From: UBA2421 sp002343075
GTDB lineage: Bacteria > Planctomycetota > Phycisphaerae > Tepidisphaerales > Tepidisphaeraceae
Assembly (NCBI GenBank): GCA_937982565.1
Contig: CALJLN010000003.1
Location: forward strand, 248,001 to 312,000
Direction: 5' to 3'
Length of the DNA stretch: 64,000 nt
Positions 28,203 to 35,312 of the stretch are shown here, one piece after another. The number at the start of each line of letters is the position of its first letter. The first letter of the stretch is position 1. Made by a program: the position numbers and the translations under genes. The notes under the pieces are model-generated. The model was not told the DNA's origin. It worked only from the letters and a program-made list of their open reading frames with translations, and ran no database searches.

Positions 28203-29174
28203 TCAACCGGCATTCGTCCGAGCTGGGACGGGCCACAATTTCAGGCCAATCTTTAGCAGCTCCTCGGACCTCTTGAAAATCGCACCCTCGTCCCAGGTCG
28301 TTGTCGTGTGGAAGGCACGATTCATGTTGAGTGCGCTGTGTTCCAGAATCTTCTCTCGCTTCTTGCTCCAAGGCCCGTTCGAAATCGAAGGATTCAGGCG
28401 CTTTGTGAGCAGCGTGAGGTTGCCGACCTTATGGAGAAGTTCGTCGCGCAAATTCGACGCCTTTTCTTTCGCCTCATCCGTCGCAGCTGATTCTGATAGC
28501 GGCCAGTGTTTCACCCACTCCTTGGGCATCAGATGCTCGATCGTGAGGTTCTGCTCAATCTGCACCTTCTCGGTCTTGCTGTTGAACAGTGCGAGCTCGA
28601 TTGCCTCCAGTATCATTCTCGCTTTCGACTTCTTGAGCCTTCGGTAGAAATTGATCGTCATCCACGCAGCCGTGAACGTTTCGTCATCCGGCCAAATCGT
28701 CGTCTCGGCAGTCTGTTCGAGCAGAAACTTCCGAACCGCCGCCGCAGAAAAGTCATCGTTCGAACGGAGCGACCGAATCATGTCCACGAACAACCGATTG
28801 TAGTTCTTGGTCGTCAACTCGCAGACGGCGCGCCGTACAAATAACGACTCGAGATCTTCGATGATCTGCCGCCGCTGAGCTTTGCCGGCCGCGTCACCGT
28901 AGAGGTTGAAGATTTCGAGCAGCAGCGGGTAAACCGTCGTGGTATCGAGCTGTTCCAAACGGTAGATGAACTGCCCCTCACGGCTGTCCGCTGGCCAAGA
29001 GGAGAATCCTTGGAAGACATCGGCGTAGGAGCGGAACTGACGCATGTGGACGTCGGCGGTTTGACCGTTCTGATCGCGGATGAACTCTCGGAACGATGAG
29101 AACAGCGTCGCCGCTACAACCTCCTGCCCAGTTTGCAGGGTGAGATAGTCGCTCATGAAACGGTCGAGGCGCGA
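28203..29174 (-). pseudogene. C-terminal half of a DUF262/DUF1524 (GmrSD-like) protein
   Basis: The recognisable part starts at about KRSRLDRFMSDYLTLQTGQ and runs to the stop. It ends with the DUF1524 HNH-like nuclease signature: NLTIEHLMPKEW, HKVGNLTLLTKRLN and ISNGPWSKKREKILEHS. GmrSD-type proteins are modification-dependent restriction enzymes with an N-terminal DUF262 NTPase domain. That N-terminal half is absent: upstream of about 29175 the DNA encodes a phage portal start in another frame. The open frame continues to 29492, but only as Arg/Ser-rich out-of-frame sequence. An internal ATG (MSDYLT) could still give a fragment. I judge it a truncated remnant. Confidence 0.7.
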
Positions 29175-29356
29175 GCGTTTGAGGCGTCCCTGGCGGCATT
29201 GACCGAGAGATGATCGGCGTTGGCCCAGTGCCGGCGGTTCTCCTCCGTGGTCGCGGCGGCGTCGTATCGCCCGCGGACGCGCAGCGGTAAATGCATGAGC
29301 CGCGTTGTTCGCGGCAGCGGCGTTGAACCGAAGATGTTCCGAAGGAATCCCAGCAT
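29153..29356 (-). pseudogene. N-terminal fragment of a lambda-type phage portal protein
   Basis: The frame reads MLGFLRNIFGSTPL then LRVRGRYDAAATTEENRRHW and ANADHLSVNAARDAS. This is the start of lambda-type portal proteins, which form the capsid vertex through which DNA is packaged. After ARDAS the similarity stops and a few junk residues lead to a stop, at the point where the DUF1524 remnant begins in another frame. Only about 60 of some 500 residues remain. Its ATG overlaps the stop of the preceding small gene (TGATG), as in intact phage head operons. Confidence 0.65.
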
Positions 29357-29553
29357 CAATCTGTTCCCGGCGGGACGAGCTTCTTGAGCGCGATCCCCAA
29401 TCCCTTCGCCTTGGTTGCCTTCTTGCTCTGGAGGTAGCGATCGGCGGCGATCTGGTCGGGCAGCGAGTGCTGCTCCATTTCCGCACTGTCACCCTTGGCC
29501 CGCTTAGGGCCGGCGGCGTTGTCTGCGATGGTCTGATCCAGTTCGTCTGCCAC
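29356..29553 (-). CDS. Small phage head-module protein (between terminase and portal)
   Basis: The 65-residue protein starts with GTG (29553) after GAGGA and reads MADELDQTIADNAAGPKRA...MEQHSLPDQIAADRYL and ends KGLGIALKKLVPPGTD. In my experience such short basic proteins occupy the position between terminase and portal genes in planctomycete and proteobacterial prophages (the gpW-like position), and here a portal start follows directly, overlapping the stop. The function is not established. It is part of a small prophage remnant. Confidence 0.6.
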   Translation of the reverse strand: MADELDQTIADNAAGPKRAKGDSAEMEQHSLPDQIAADRYLQSKKATKAKGLGIALKKLVPPGTD

Positions 29554-29561
29554 GGCGTTCC

Positions 29562-29786
29562 TCAAAAGCGACGGCGAACTTCCCGAACGGGGCACCGATC
29601 CAGGTCGGGCTTCTTGGCGCGGTGACGTTCTTCATGACGGAGCAGTGCGCGGACGGCCGAGTCTGGTTTGCGACCCTCGTGCAGTGCGAGCCACGCCTCC
29701 TGCACGGCGTCCCCTCGCAGGTGCTTGGGCACGTGACTGATCGCAAACGAGGTAAGGCCGCTAGGCCATGGCGCAGTGACATCCAT
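29562..29786 (-). CDS. Small phage-associated protein, sigma-factor-like fragment
   Basis: The protein has about 74 residues: MDVTAPWPSGLTSFAISHVPKHLRGDAVQEAWLALHEG...AVRALLRHEERHR. The segment LRGDAVQEAWLAL resembles sigma-70 region 2 (DDAVQEAWL-type), but the protein is too short to be a sigma factor. It lies eight bases ahead of the head-module gene on the same strand and may belong to the same phage remnant. Ribosome site support is weak. Confidence 0.45.
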   Translation of the reverse strand: MDVTAPWPSGLTSFAISHVPKHLRGDAVQEAWLALHEGRKPDSAVRALLRHEERHRAKKPDLDRCPVREVRRRF

Positions 29787-30041
29787 CAATGCTCATGGAC
29801 CGGAAGCGGGATCGAGTTGGCTGCGGAGGCTGGAAAAGTGAAGCAGAAAGGGTCTGCCGGCAGACCGACATCGATTCAGACGTTCAGAAACTTCAACGTG
29901 CTACATTCTCGGGTGTTGTTCCCCTCACGCTTTCGGAGTTTCGAGAGGTGTGTTGCCGGGTCACGAGCAGGTCACGTCTTTGATTGGAGGCAGGTGCTGA
30001 TATGGGGACAGCGGACAGCGAAGATTTGAATTGCTTGCGAG

Positions 30042-30491
30042 TCAATGGCGATCAAACGTCTTTCGAGCTGGCGGCGACCAGACTTTCATCGCGCCAGCTA
30101 TCTCGTCTCGTACTCTCCTAAAAACCTCAAGTTGCTCAGTTTCAGTGCCATGAGCATCCGCAGGATCATCAAAGGGCAGATTGGTTCGGGTCGCAGCCCC
30201 GGGCCAAATCCGAGGACACGTGGCACTCGCGCGGTCGCAGACGATGATCAAGTGACGTACTGGAACCCGGCCTAAGAACTCGTCAATGGAACGCGGTCCT
30301 TGAGACGTGAGATCGACTCCGGCCTCCGCCATGACCAGAACAGCGAGCGGATGGACTTCCGGCTTCGGGTCTGTACCCGCACTTGCCACTTCGTACTTGT
30401 CGCCTTGAAATGCACGCAGAAATCCTTCAGCCATCTGGCTGCGGCATGAGTTTCCGGTACACAGAATCAGCACCAGCGGTCTAGGGGACAT
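30042..30491 (-). CDS. arsC: Arsenate reductase, low-molecular-weight phosphatase type
   Basis: The enzyme reduces arsenate to arsenite with thioredoxin. The P-loop CTGNSCRS (Cys11 to Arg17) opens the protein, as in low-molecular-weight phosphatases and ArsC, and GAATRTNLPFDDPADAHGTETEQLEVFRRVRDEI matches the ArsC C-terminal half. ATG 30491 has GGAGG five bases ahead, which decides against the upstream TTG. It is the last gene of acr3-arsR-arsC, 14 bases behind arsR. The arsenite product would leave through Acr3. Confidence 0.9.
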   Translation of the reverse strand: MSPRPLVLILCTGNSCRSQMAEGFLRAFQGDKYEVASAGTDPKPEVHPLAVLVMAEAGVDLTSQGPRSIDEFLGRVPVRHLIIVCDRASATCPRIWPGAATRTNLPFDDPADAHGTETEQLEVFRRVRDEIAGAMKVWSPPARKTFDRH

Positions 30492-30505
30492 CTCAACCTC
30501 CAAAT

Positions 30506-30901
30506 CTAGCTACAACAACGAGACTTCGCGGCGGTCGCACACGCTCTACCAAGTCGCGCCAAGTCTCGCTTAAGTTCCGGCACCTCGTCAAAACAGCAAC
30601 TCAGGCACTCCAGGATCTTGGCGTGGAATGAACCGCCCGCCGGCTGCAGACTGTAGTGGACCCATAGCCCATCCTTGCGGCCACGCACCAGGCGTGCTTT
30701 GCGCAGGTACGCCAGGTGGCGAGACACTTTCGCTTGTGGCACGCCGATCACCGCGATCAGATCGCAAACGCACACCTCATCCCCGGCGCGCAAAAGGTTG
30801 AGGATGCGCAGCCGCGTGCGATCGGAGAACGCGCGAAAGATTCGATCGACGTCCACGCCGCGCCTCCGGGTCGATGTAGTTCGCATTGCATTAGGCGGCA
30901 T
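30506..30901 (-). CDS. arsR: ArsR family metalloregulator
   Basis: This winged-helix repressor is of the ArsR/SmtB family. The arsenic-binding CVCDL is present (Cys44 and Cys46 in DEVCVCDLIAVI), followed by the recognition helix QAKVSRHLAYLRKARLV and the wing RKDGLWVHYSL. A second Cys cluster (LSCCF) and a C-terminal CCS tail could add metal ligands. In the family, arsenite binding releases the repressor from the operon promoter. Here the gene lies inside the operon it presumably controls, between acr3 and arsC. Confidence 0.9.
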   Translation of the reverse strand: MPPNAMRTTSTRRRGVDVDRIFRAFSDRTRLRILNLLRAGDEVCVCDLIAVIGVPQAKVSRHLAYLRKARLVRGRKDGLWVHYSLQPAGGSFHAKILECLSCCFDEVPELKRDLARLGRACATAAKSRCCS

Positions 30902-30958
30902 GAATCACTCCTTGCTCAACGCACGGCTCGAAGAATTCCGCTCGGCGGCATCGACGAG

Positions 30959-32119
30959 TTACCGAGTAGTGCCGCACGCTTCGTGCCCGGCCGCGGCAAT
31001 TACTTTCACGGTTCCTTCGTCCTGCGCGCTGGCCGTCTCGCCATACAACCGGCGTTGAAAGTACAGGCTGACGTGAACCAATCCAATCAACACCGGCACT
31101 TCAACCAGCGGCCCGACAACCGTCGCGAAAGCAATCGGTGAGGCGATTCCGAAAACCGCAATGGCCACCGCGATCGCCAGTTCGAAGTTGTTGCCCGACG
31201 CCGTAAACGCCAACGTCGCCGCACGCGAATAGTCCGCTCCGACCTTCCAGGCCATGAAAAAGCTCACAAGGAACATGATCGCAAAGTACGCGCTGAGCGG
31301 GATTGCGATCCACAGCACATCCAACGGCTGATTCACGATGCGCTCTCCTTGTGTCGAGAACATCACCACGATGGTAAACAGCAATGCTGTCAGCGTGATC
31401 GGCGAGATCCGCGGCACAAAAACGCGGTCGTACCAATCGTGTCCCTTCAAGGGCACAAGAATCACTCGGCTAAGAATCCCGGCGGCGAAGGGAATGCCCA
31501 GATAAACCATCACGCTGAAGAAGACCTCGCCGATGCTCACCTGCACAACCGTCCCTTGCATTCCAAACAGCGGCGGAAGGATTGTGATGAACACCCACGC
31601 ATAAATGCCGAACGTGAGGATTTGGAAAATGCTGTTCAGAGCGACCAGGCCGGCTGCGTATTCGCTACTGCCGCGCGCCAACTGGTTCCACACGAGAACC
31701 ATCGCGATGCATCGCGCAATGCCGACCAGGATCAAGCCGGCCATGTACTGGCCCCACCGCGCGCCCGGGCCGAACAATGCCGGGGCGATGAATCCGAAGA
31801 ACACAATCGCCAGCAGAAACATCAGAATCGGCCCGACGATCCAGTTCTGCAGCAGCGACAGGCCGACGACCTTCACGTCGGCAAACACACTGGGCATCAA
31901 TTCGTATTTCACCTTCGCCAGCGGCGGATACATCATTAGAATGAGCCCTACGGCGATCAGCAGGTTGGTCTGCTCGCCGACGGTCAGCGCATGATTGAAC
32001 TTCTCGACGCTGGACCGAAATAGATAGCCCGATGCGACGCCCAGCGCCATGGCAAGGAAGATGAGCAGCGTGAGATAGCGGTCGAGCAGAGACAGCTTCT
32101 TGGACACACTTTCACGCAT
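30959..32119 (-). CDS. acr3: Arsenite efflux transporter Acr3
   Basis: This 386-residue membrane protein with about ten helices belongs to the BART superfamily. The family's essential Cys is at about residue 136 in GIARCIAMVLVWN. Other marks are LLIAVGLILMMYPPLAKVKY, PILMFLLAIVFFG and NFELAIAVAIAVFG. It exports arsenite using the membrane potential. It is the first gene of the acr3-arsR-arsC cluster; the gap to arsR is 57 bases. A small Cys-containing gene lies 67 bases upstream on the same strand. Confidence 0.93.
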   Translation of the reverse strand: MRESVSKKLSLLDRYLTLLIFLAMALGVASGYLFRSSVEKFNHALTVGEQTNLLIAVGLILMMYPPLAKVKYELMPSVFADVKVVGLSLLQNWIVGPILMFLLAIVFFGFIAPALFGPGARWGQYMAGLILVGIARCIAMVLVWNQLARGSSEYAAGLVALNSIFQILTFGIYAWVFITILPPLFGMQGTVVQVSIGEVFFSVMVYLGIPFAAGILSRVILVPLKGHDWYDRVFVPRISPITLTALLFTIVVMFSTQGERIVNQPLDVLWIAIPLSAYFAIMFLVSFFMAWKVGADYSRAATLAFTASGNNFELAIAVAIAVFGIASPIAFATVVGPLVEVPVLIGLVHVSLYFQRRLYGETASAQDEGTVKVIAAAGHEACGTTR

Positions 32120-32186
32120 GACTAAGAATCCCGAAAAACATGTATTCCTCCCCGTGATTCCGACGCAAGCCTTCAGGCCGCTTCTG

Positions 32187-32441
32187 TCAACGTGTCGCGT
32201 CGTTCAGCGCTAGAGTACAAAGTACACGACCGCTGCACTGGTCAAAGCAACTCCGAAAACACGGGCACTGCTGACACGCATCCCACTGTTCTTGGTCTAT
32301 TGACACTTGACGCGATTGGACGCCCATGCCCAAAGACGTGTAGTGCGCGGAATAGGCTTTACCGGCCTCTCGGACGTTTGGCCGCATCCTGTCAAAATCC
32401 GGGAACATCCTTCCGAAGCACGTGGGCCTATCAGATGTCAT
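32187..32441 (-). CDS. Small cysteine-rich protein, unknown
   Basis: The protein has 84 residues from MTSDRPTCFGRMFPD, with a C-terminal WDACQQCPCFRSCFDQC cluster that could bind a metal or an Fe-S cluster. I do not know the family. It lies on the same strand just upstream of acr3 and divergently from the SigZ-like gene, so a link to metal or arsenic response is possible but only by position. The frame extends 10 codons further to 32471. Confidence 0.55.
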   Translation of the reverse strand: MTSDRPTCFGRMFPDFDRMRPNVREAGKAYSAHYTSLGMGVQSRQVSIDQEQWDACQQCPCFRSCFDQCSGRVLCTLALNDATR

Positions 32442-32522
32442 GGGGCACCTCCACTGACTTGGAGCGATCATATATTCGCATGCGCGATTATAGGCCCCTG
32501 GGGTGATGATGCAAGATCGTTC

Positions 32523-33137
32523 ATGTGCGACCGCTGCGGCAATTGGCCACAGGATGCCATCAAGAGGATTTCTTGCGTCGTCTTATCGGCGAGACTCTCA
32601 TCGGTGTGGAATGAATTTTCCGAAAGGCTCCGTCGGGAGATCGCATCGCGCACTGCCGATCCGGCCAGCGTCGATGACGTTTTGCAAAACGTCTTCCTCA
32701 AGCTTCACCAGAGCGCTTCGGGACTATCCGAAGTCGAGAACGTCGGCGGTTGGCTGCATCAGGTGGCGCGAAATGCGGTGATCGATCACTACCGCCGCCA
32801 GCCGCGAGCGGAAGTGCCGGGCGCCAGCATCGAGAGCGCATCGAGCGAGGAAGAAGACGCCGCGCTTTCCAAGACGGTCGCCGACGCCGTCGCGTGCATG
32901 CTTCGCGGATTGCCGAGCGAGGACGAGCGCGTGCTCACCATGGCGGATATGAACGGGGTGAAACAGAAGGATATCGCCGAAGCGCTGGGCATTTCACTGT
33001 CGGGCGCGAAGTCGCGCGTTCAGCGAGTAAGAGAGAAGCTCCGGAGCTTGGTGCAGGAATGCTGCGCGTTGGAGTTCGATCGCCGTGGGCGCGTGATCGC
33101 TTGCGAGGCGAAGACCGACGGTTGCAACTGCTCTTGA
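32523..33137 (+). CDS. sigZ: RNA polymerase sigma factor, SigZ-like ECF type
   Basis: This is an ECF sigma factor with region 2 (VWNEFSERLRREIASRTAD...VDDVLQNVFLKLHQS, GGWLHQVARNAVIDHYRR) and region 4 (GLPSEDERVLTMADMNGVKQKDIAEALGISLSGAKSRVQRVREKL). The tail after region 4 is Cys-rich (CCALEFDRRGRVIACEAKTDGCNC), as in SigZ proteins, and could sense thiols or metal. No anti-sigma factor gene is adjacent. ATG 32523 avoids overlap with the divergent small gene; the frame itself is open to 32307. The first about 20 residues are also Cys-containing. Confidence 0.85.
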   Translation: MCDRCGNWPQDAIKRISCVVLSARLSSVWNEFSERLRREIASRTADPASVDDVLQNVFLKLHQSASGLSEVENVGGWLHQVARNAVIDHYRRQPRAEVPGASIESASSEEEDAALSKTVADAVACMLRGLPSEDERVLTMADMNGVKQKDIAEALGISLSGAKSRVQRVREKLRSLVQECCALEFDRRGRVIACEAKTDGCNCS

Positions 33138-33138
33138 A

Positions 33139-33489
33139 CTAGACTCCGCGCTCGAACTGCTGCTGCGCCCATTGCCAGCCGGCGACCGTTCTCGGAAAGC
33201 CGCATGTGTTCATAGCCAGCAGCACCGCCTGCTCGATTTCCTCGCGGGAAGCGCCATTTTGCATCGCGCGACGGACATGACTCTTCGTTGCGGATTCCAG
33301 GCCGCCGCCAACGCTCAGGCCGATTTTGATCAGCGAGCACGTCTTGGCATCAAGCGGCCCGGCCGAATCGACGGCCCGGGCAATTGCTTCGTGCGCCCGC
33401 CCAAGTTCGGGATATCGTTGAGTAAACGCCATGAAGGTGGCCGGTAGTTTCGGCTTGTTTTCACGTTTTGATTTTTTTGCCACGGTCAT
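33139..33489 (-). CDS. Carboxymuconolactone decarboxylase-like (AhpD-fold) protein
   Basis: The protein of 116 residues has the helical AhpD/CMD fold segments KTCSLIKIGLSVGGGLESATKSHVRRAMQNGASREEIEQAVLLAMNTCGFP. A catalytic CXXC pair is not present: the segment has single Cys residues near positions 51 and 95. A redox role is thus doubtful; a decarboxylase-like or unknown role is possible. It is the last gene of the molybdoenzyme operon, overlapping mobA by 29 bases. Confidence 0.75.
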   Translation of the reverse strand: MTVAKKSKRENKPKLPATFMAFTQRYPELGRAHEAIARAVDSAGPLDAKTCSLIKIGLSVGGGLESATKSHVRRAMQNGASREEIEQAVLLAMNTCGFPRTVAGWQWAQQQFERGV

Positions 33490-34090
33490 GCTCCTGGTTC
33501 ATCAGATCCTGCGACAGCGCCTGCCGCAATTCAAGCTCGGAGTTCACATGCGCCAACGTCGGCCAGTCATCTGGGAGCGGCAACGCGGTGGCGTTGACTT
33601 CATCAAGCAAGCGCCACATTGCCAATGTCCCCTCTTGAAGATGACGCGACACCACAGCCGCAACTTCAGTATTGTACAAAGCAAAGAGCGGCTCCCAACG
33701 CGCCCCGCGAAACGCGACCGCGGGCCTATCCCGTCGCCCACAACTCAATCGGCTGATCCAACTCTGCTCAATCTTGACGAAGTCGCAAGACGTCAAGAGC
33801 AACCAGCCGTCGCTGCGATCGGCCAGCGCGGCATCCAATCCGCCGAGCGGGCCTTGGTCGGCGCATCGATCGGCGATCGTCTGCAGGCCCAAATCGGAAT
33901 ACTGATTTGCGTGCCGCCCCACCACCGTTACCGCGCTGCATGATTCACGCAGCGCGGCATCGATACCGGAGATCAGCGGAATGCCGTGGACAATCGCCCG
34001 CGCTTTGTCCGAGCCGAATCTCGAACTGTTTCCGCCTGCGAGGATGTAGGCCGGGACTGATATCAGATCACCACTGGAGGAAGATCGCAT
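33461..34090 (-). CDS. mobA: Molybdenum cofactor guanylyltransferase
   Basis: The enzyme transfers GMP from GTP to molybdopterin to make the guanine-dinucleotide cofactor used by DMSO-reductase family enzymes. The nucleotide-binding signature is AYILAGGNSSRFGSDKARA near the N-terminus, followed by DQGPLGGLDAAL, LLLTSCDFV and WEPLFALY. ATG 34090 is the natural start, with a 23-base overlap with moeA. The open frame continues upstream to 34213, but as antisense-like sequence. Its presence in the operon of a bis-MGD enzyme makes good sense. Confidence 0.87.
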   Translation of the reverse strand: MRSSSSGDLISVPAYILAGGNSSRFGSDKARAIVHGIPLISGIDAALRESCSAVTVVGRHANQYSDLGLQTIADRCADQGPLGGLDAALADRSDGWLLLTSCDFVKIEQSWISRLSCGRRDRPAVAFRGARWEPLFALYNTEVAAVVSRHLQEGTLAMWRLLDEVNATALPLPDDWPTLAHVNSELELRQALSQDLMNQEHDRGKKIKT

Positions 34091-35297
34091 TCTGTCCCGA
34101 CGGTTCGTCAAACACCAGCACTCCATCGCTTTGCACCGCGGCCGGGATGTCCGCCGAGCCGTGCGACGGGATAACATGGACGGTTCCATCTTCAGAGATT
34201 CGACCAAGTTCAAGCCGCGTCACATCGGCCGACGATGGGCGACCCTGGACCGACACCCTCAGTCCGACCTCGGACGCGCTGTTTCCCGACATCGCCGACA
34301 GCAGGGGCAGCCCAACAACGCGTGCAGCCAGCAGCGCGGCGATTGGATTGCCGGGGAGCGCCAGCACCAGCTTGCCCGGAGCTGCGGTTGCGCCGATCGT
34401 CGGTCGGCCGGGTCGAATGGGTACGCCGTCGAACATCACTTCGAGTCTGAGTTGTTCGATCGCACTGCGCACGCTGTCGCGCTCACTTCGACAAGTGCCA
34501 CCCGTGAGAACAACGGCGTCACTTGACGCCAGCGCACTCTCAATCGCGCGCATCACAGTCGGCGTCTGATCGGCAACATGGGTCACGGAACTGAGGCGCA
34601 TCCATGAGCGCGCCGACAGCATTGCCGCAATCGAAGTGGCGTTGCTTTCGCGCGTCTGATGGTCCCGTGGTGGCAGGTCGGAATCGACAAGTTCATCGCC
34701 GGTGGCGATCACGGCTACACGAAGCCGTCCATACACTCTGATCCCGCTCTTGCCGAATGCCTTCGCGGCGGCGATCACCGCAGGGGTCACACGTTGACCG
34801 GCGCGGGCGATGACCTCTCCCGCCTGGCAGTTTTCCGCACGCCGCCGGATGTCGTTCCCAGGTGTGATCGAACGATCGACATCAACGAGAACTCCATCCG
34901 ATGTTTCAACACACCATTCACTGCGAATCACCGCGTCGGCGCGGTGCGGCACAATCGCGCCGGTGGCGATCCGCATCGCGTATCCGTCCTTCAGCGCGCA
35001 GGTTGGCTGGCCGGCGAAAGCGGCGGCGTTTACGGGGATGGGATGCTGACAGAGGTCTGCGACTTGTACGGCGAATCCGTCCATCGCAGCCACATCTGCC
35101 GGTGGGTGATCACGATCTGCGATGATGGGCTCATCGAGAATGCGCCCAAGCGCCTGATCAATCTCGAGTACTTCAGTGTCCACCGAGCGAAGCTGCACAC
35201 TTGCCTCAGCAAGCAGTTGCGGCAATGTTGAACGTCCTTCCGTTTCTTGCACCGGAACAGTCGATTCAACTTTCGGCCGTCGACTCAACGTTGGCAT
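34068..35297 (-). CDS. moeA: Molybdopterin molybdenumtransferase
   Basis: The enzyme inserts molybdate into adenylylated molybdopterin. Family marks are DRDHPPADVAAMDGFAV (substrate pocket), MRIATGAIVPHRADAVI, RVAVIATGDELV, ESNATSIAAML, VLTGGTCRSERDSV and LALPGNPIAALLAA. One canonical position differs: the usual TGGVSxGxxD reads TGGTCRSERDSV here, keeping the Asp. It has 409 residues, normal length. It starts 15 bases after the molybdoenzyme gene stop. Confidence 0.9.
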   Translation of the reverse strand: MPTLSRRPKVESTVPVQETEGRSTLPQLLAEASVQLRSVDTEVLEIDQALGRILDEPIIADRDHPPADVAAMDGFAVQVADLCQHPIPVNAAAFAGQPTCALKDGYAMRIATGAIVPHRADAVIRSEWCVETSDGVLVDVDRSITPGNDIRRRAENCQAGEVIARAGQRVTPAVIAAAKAFGKSGIRVYGRLRVAVIATGDELVDSDLPPRDHQTRESNATSIAAMLSARSWMRLSSVTHVADQTPTVMRAIESALASSDAVVLTGGTCRSERDSVRSAIEQLRLEVMFDGVPIRPGRPTIGATAAPGKLVLALPGNPIAALLAARVVGLPLLSAMSGNSASEVGLRVSVQGRPSSADVTRLELGRISEDGTVHVIPSHGSADIPAAVQSDGVLVFDEPSGQNAIFLQW

Positions 35298-35312
35298 CCG
35301 ATCTTCTCCGGA

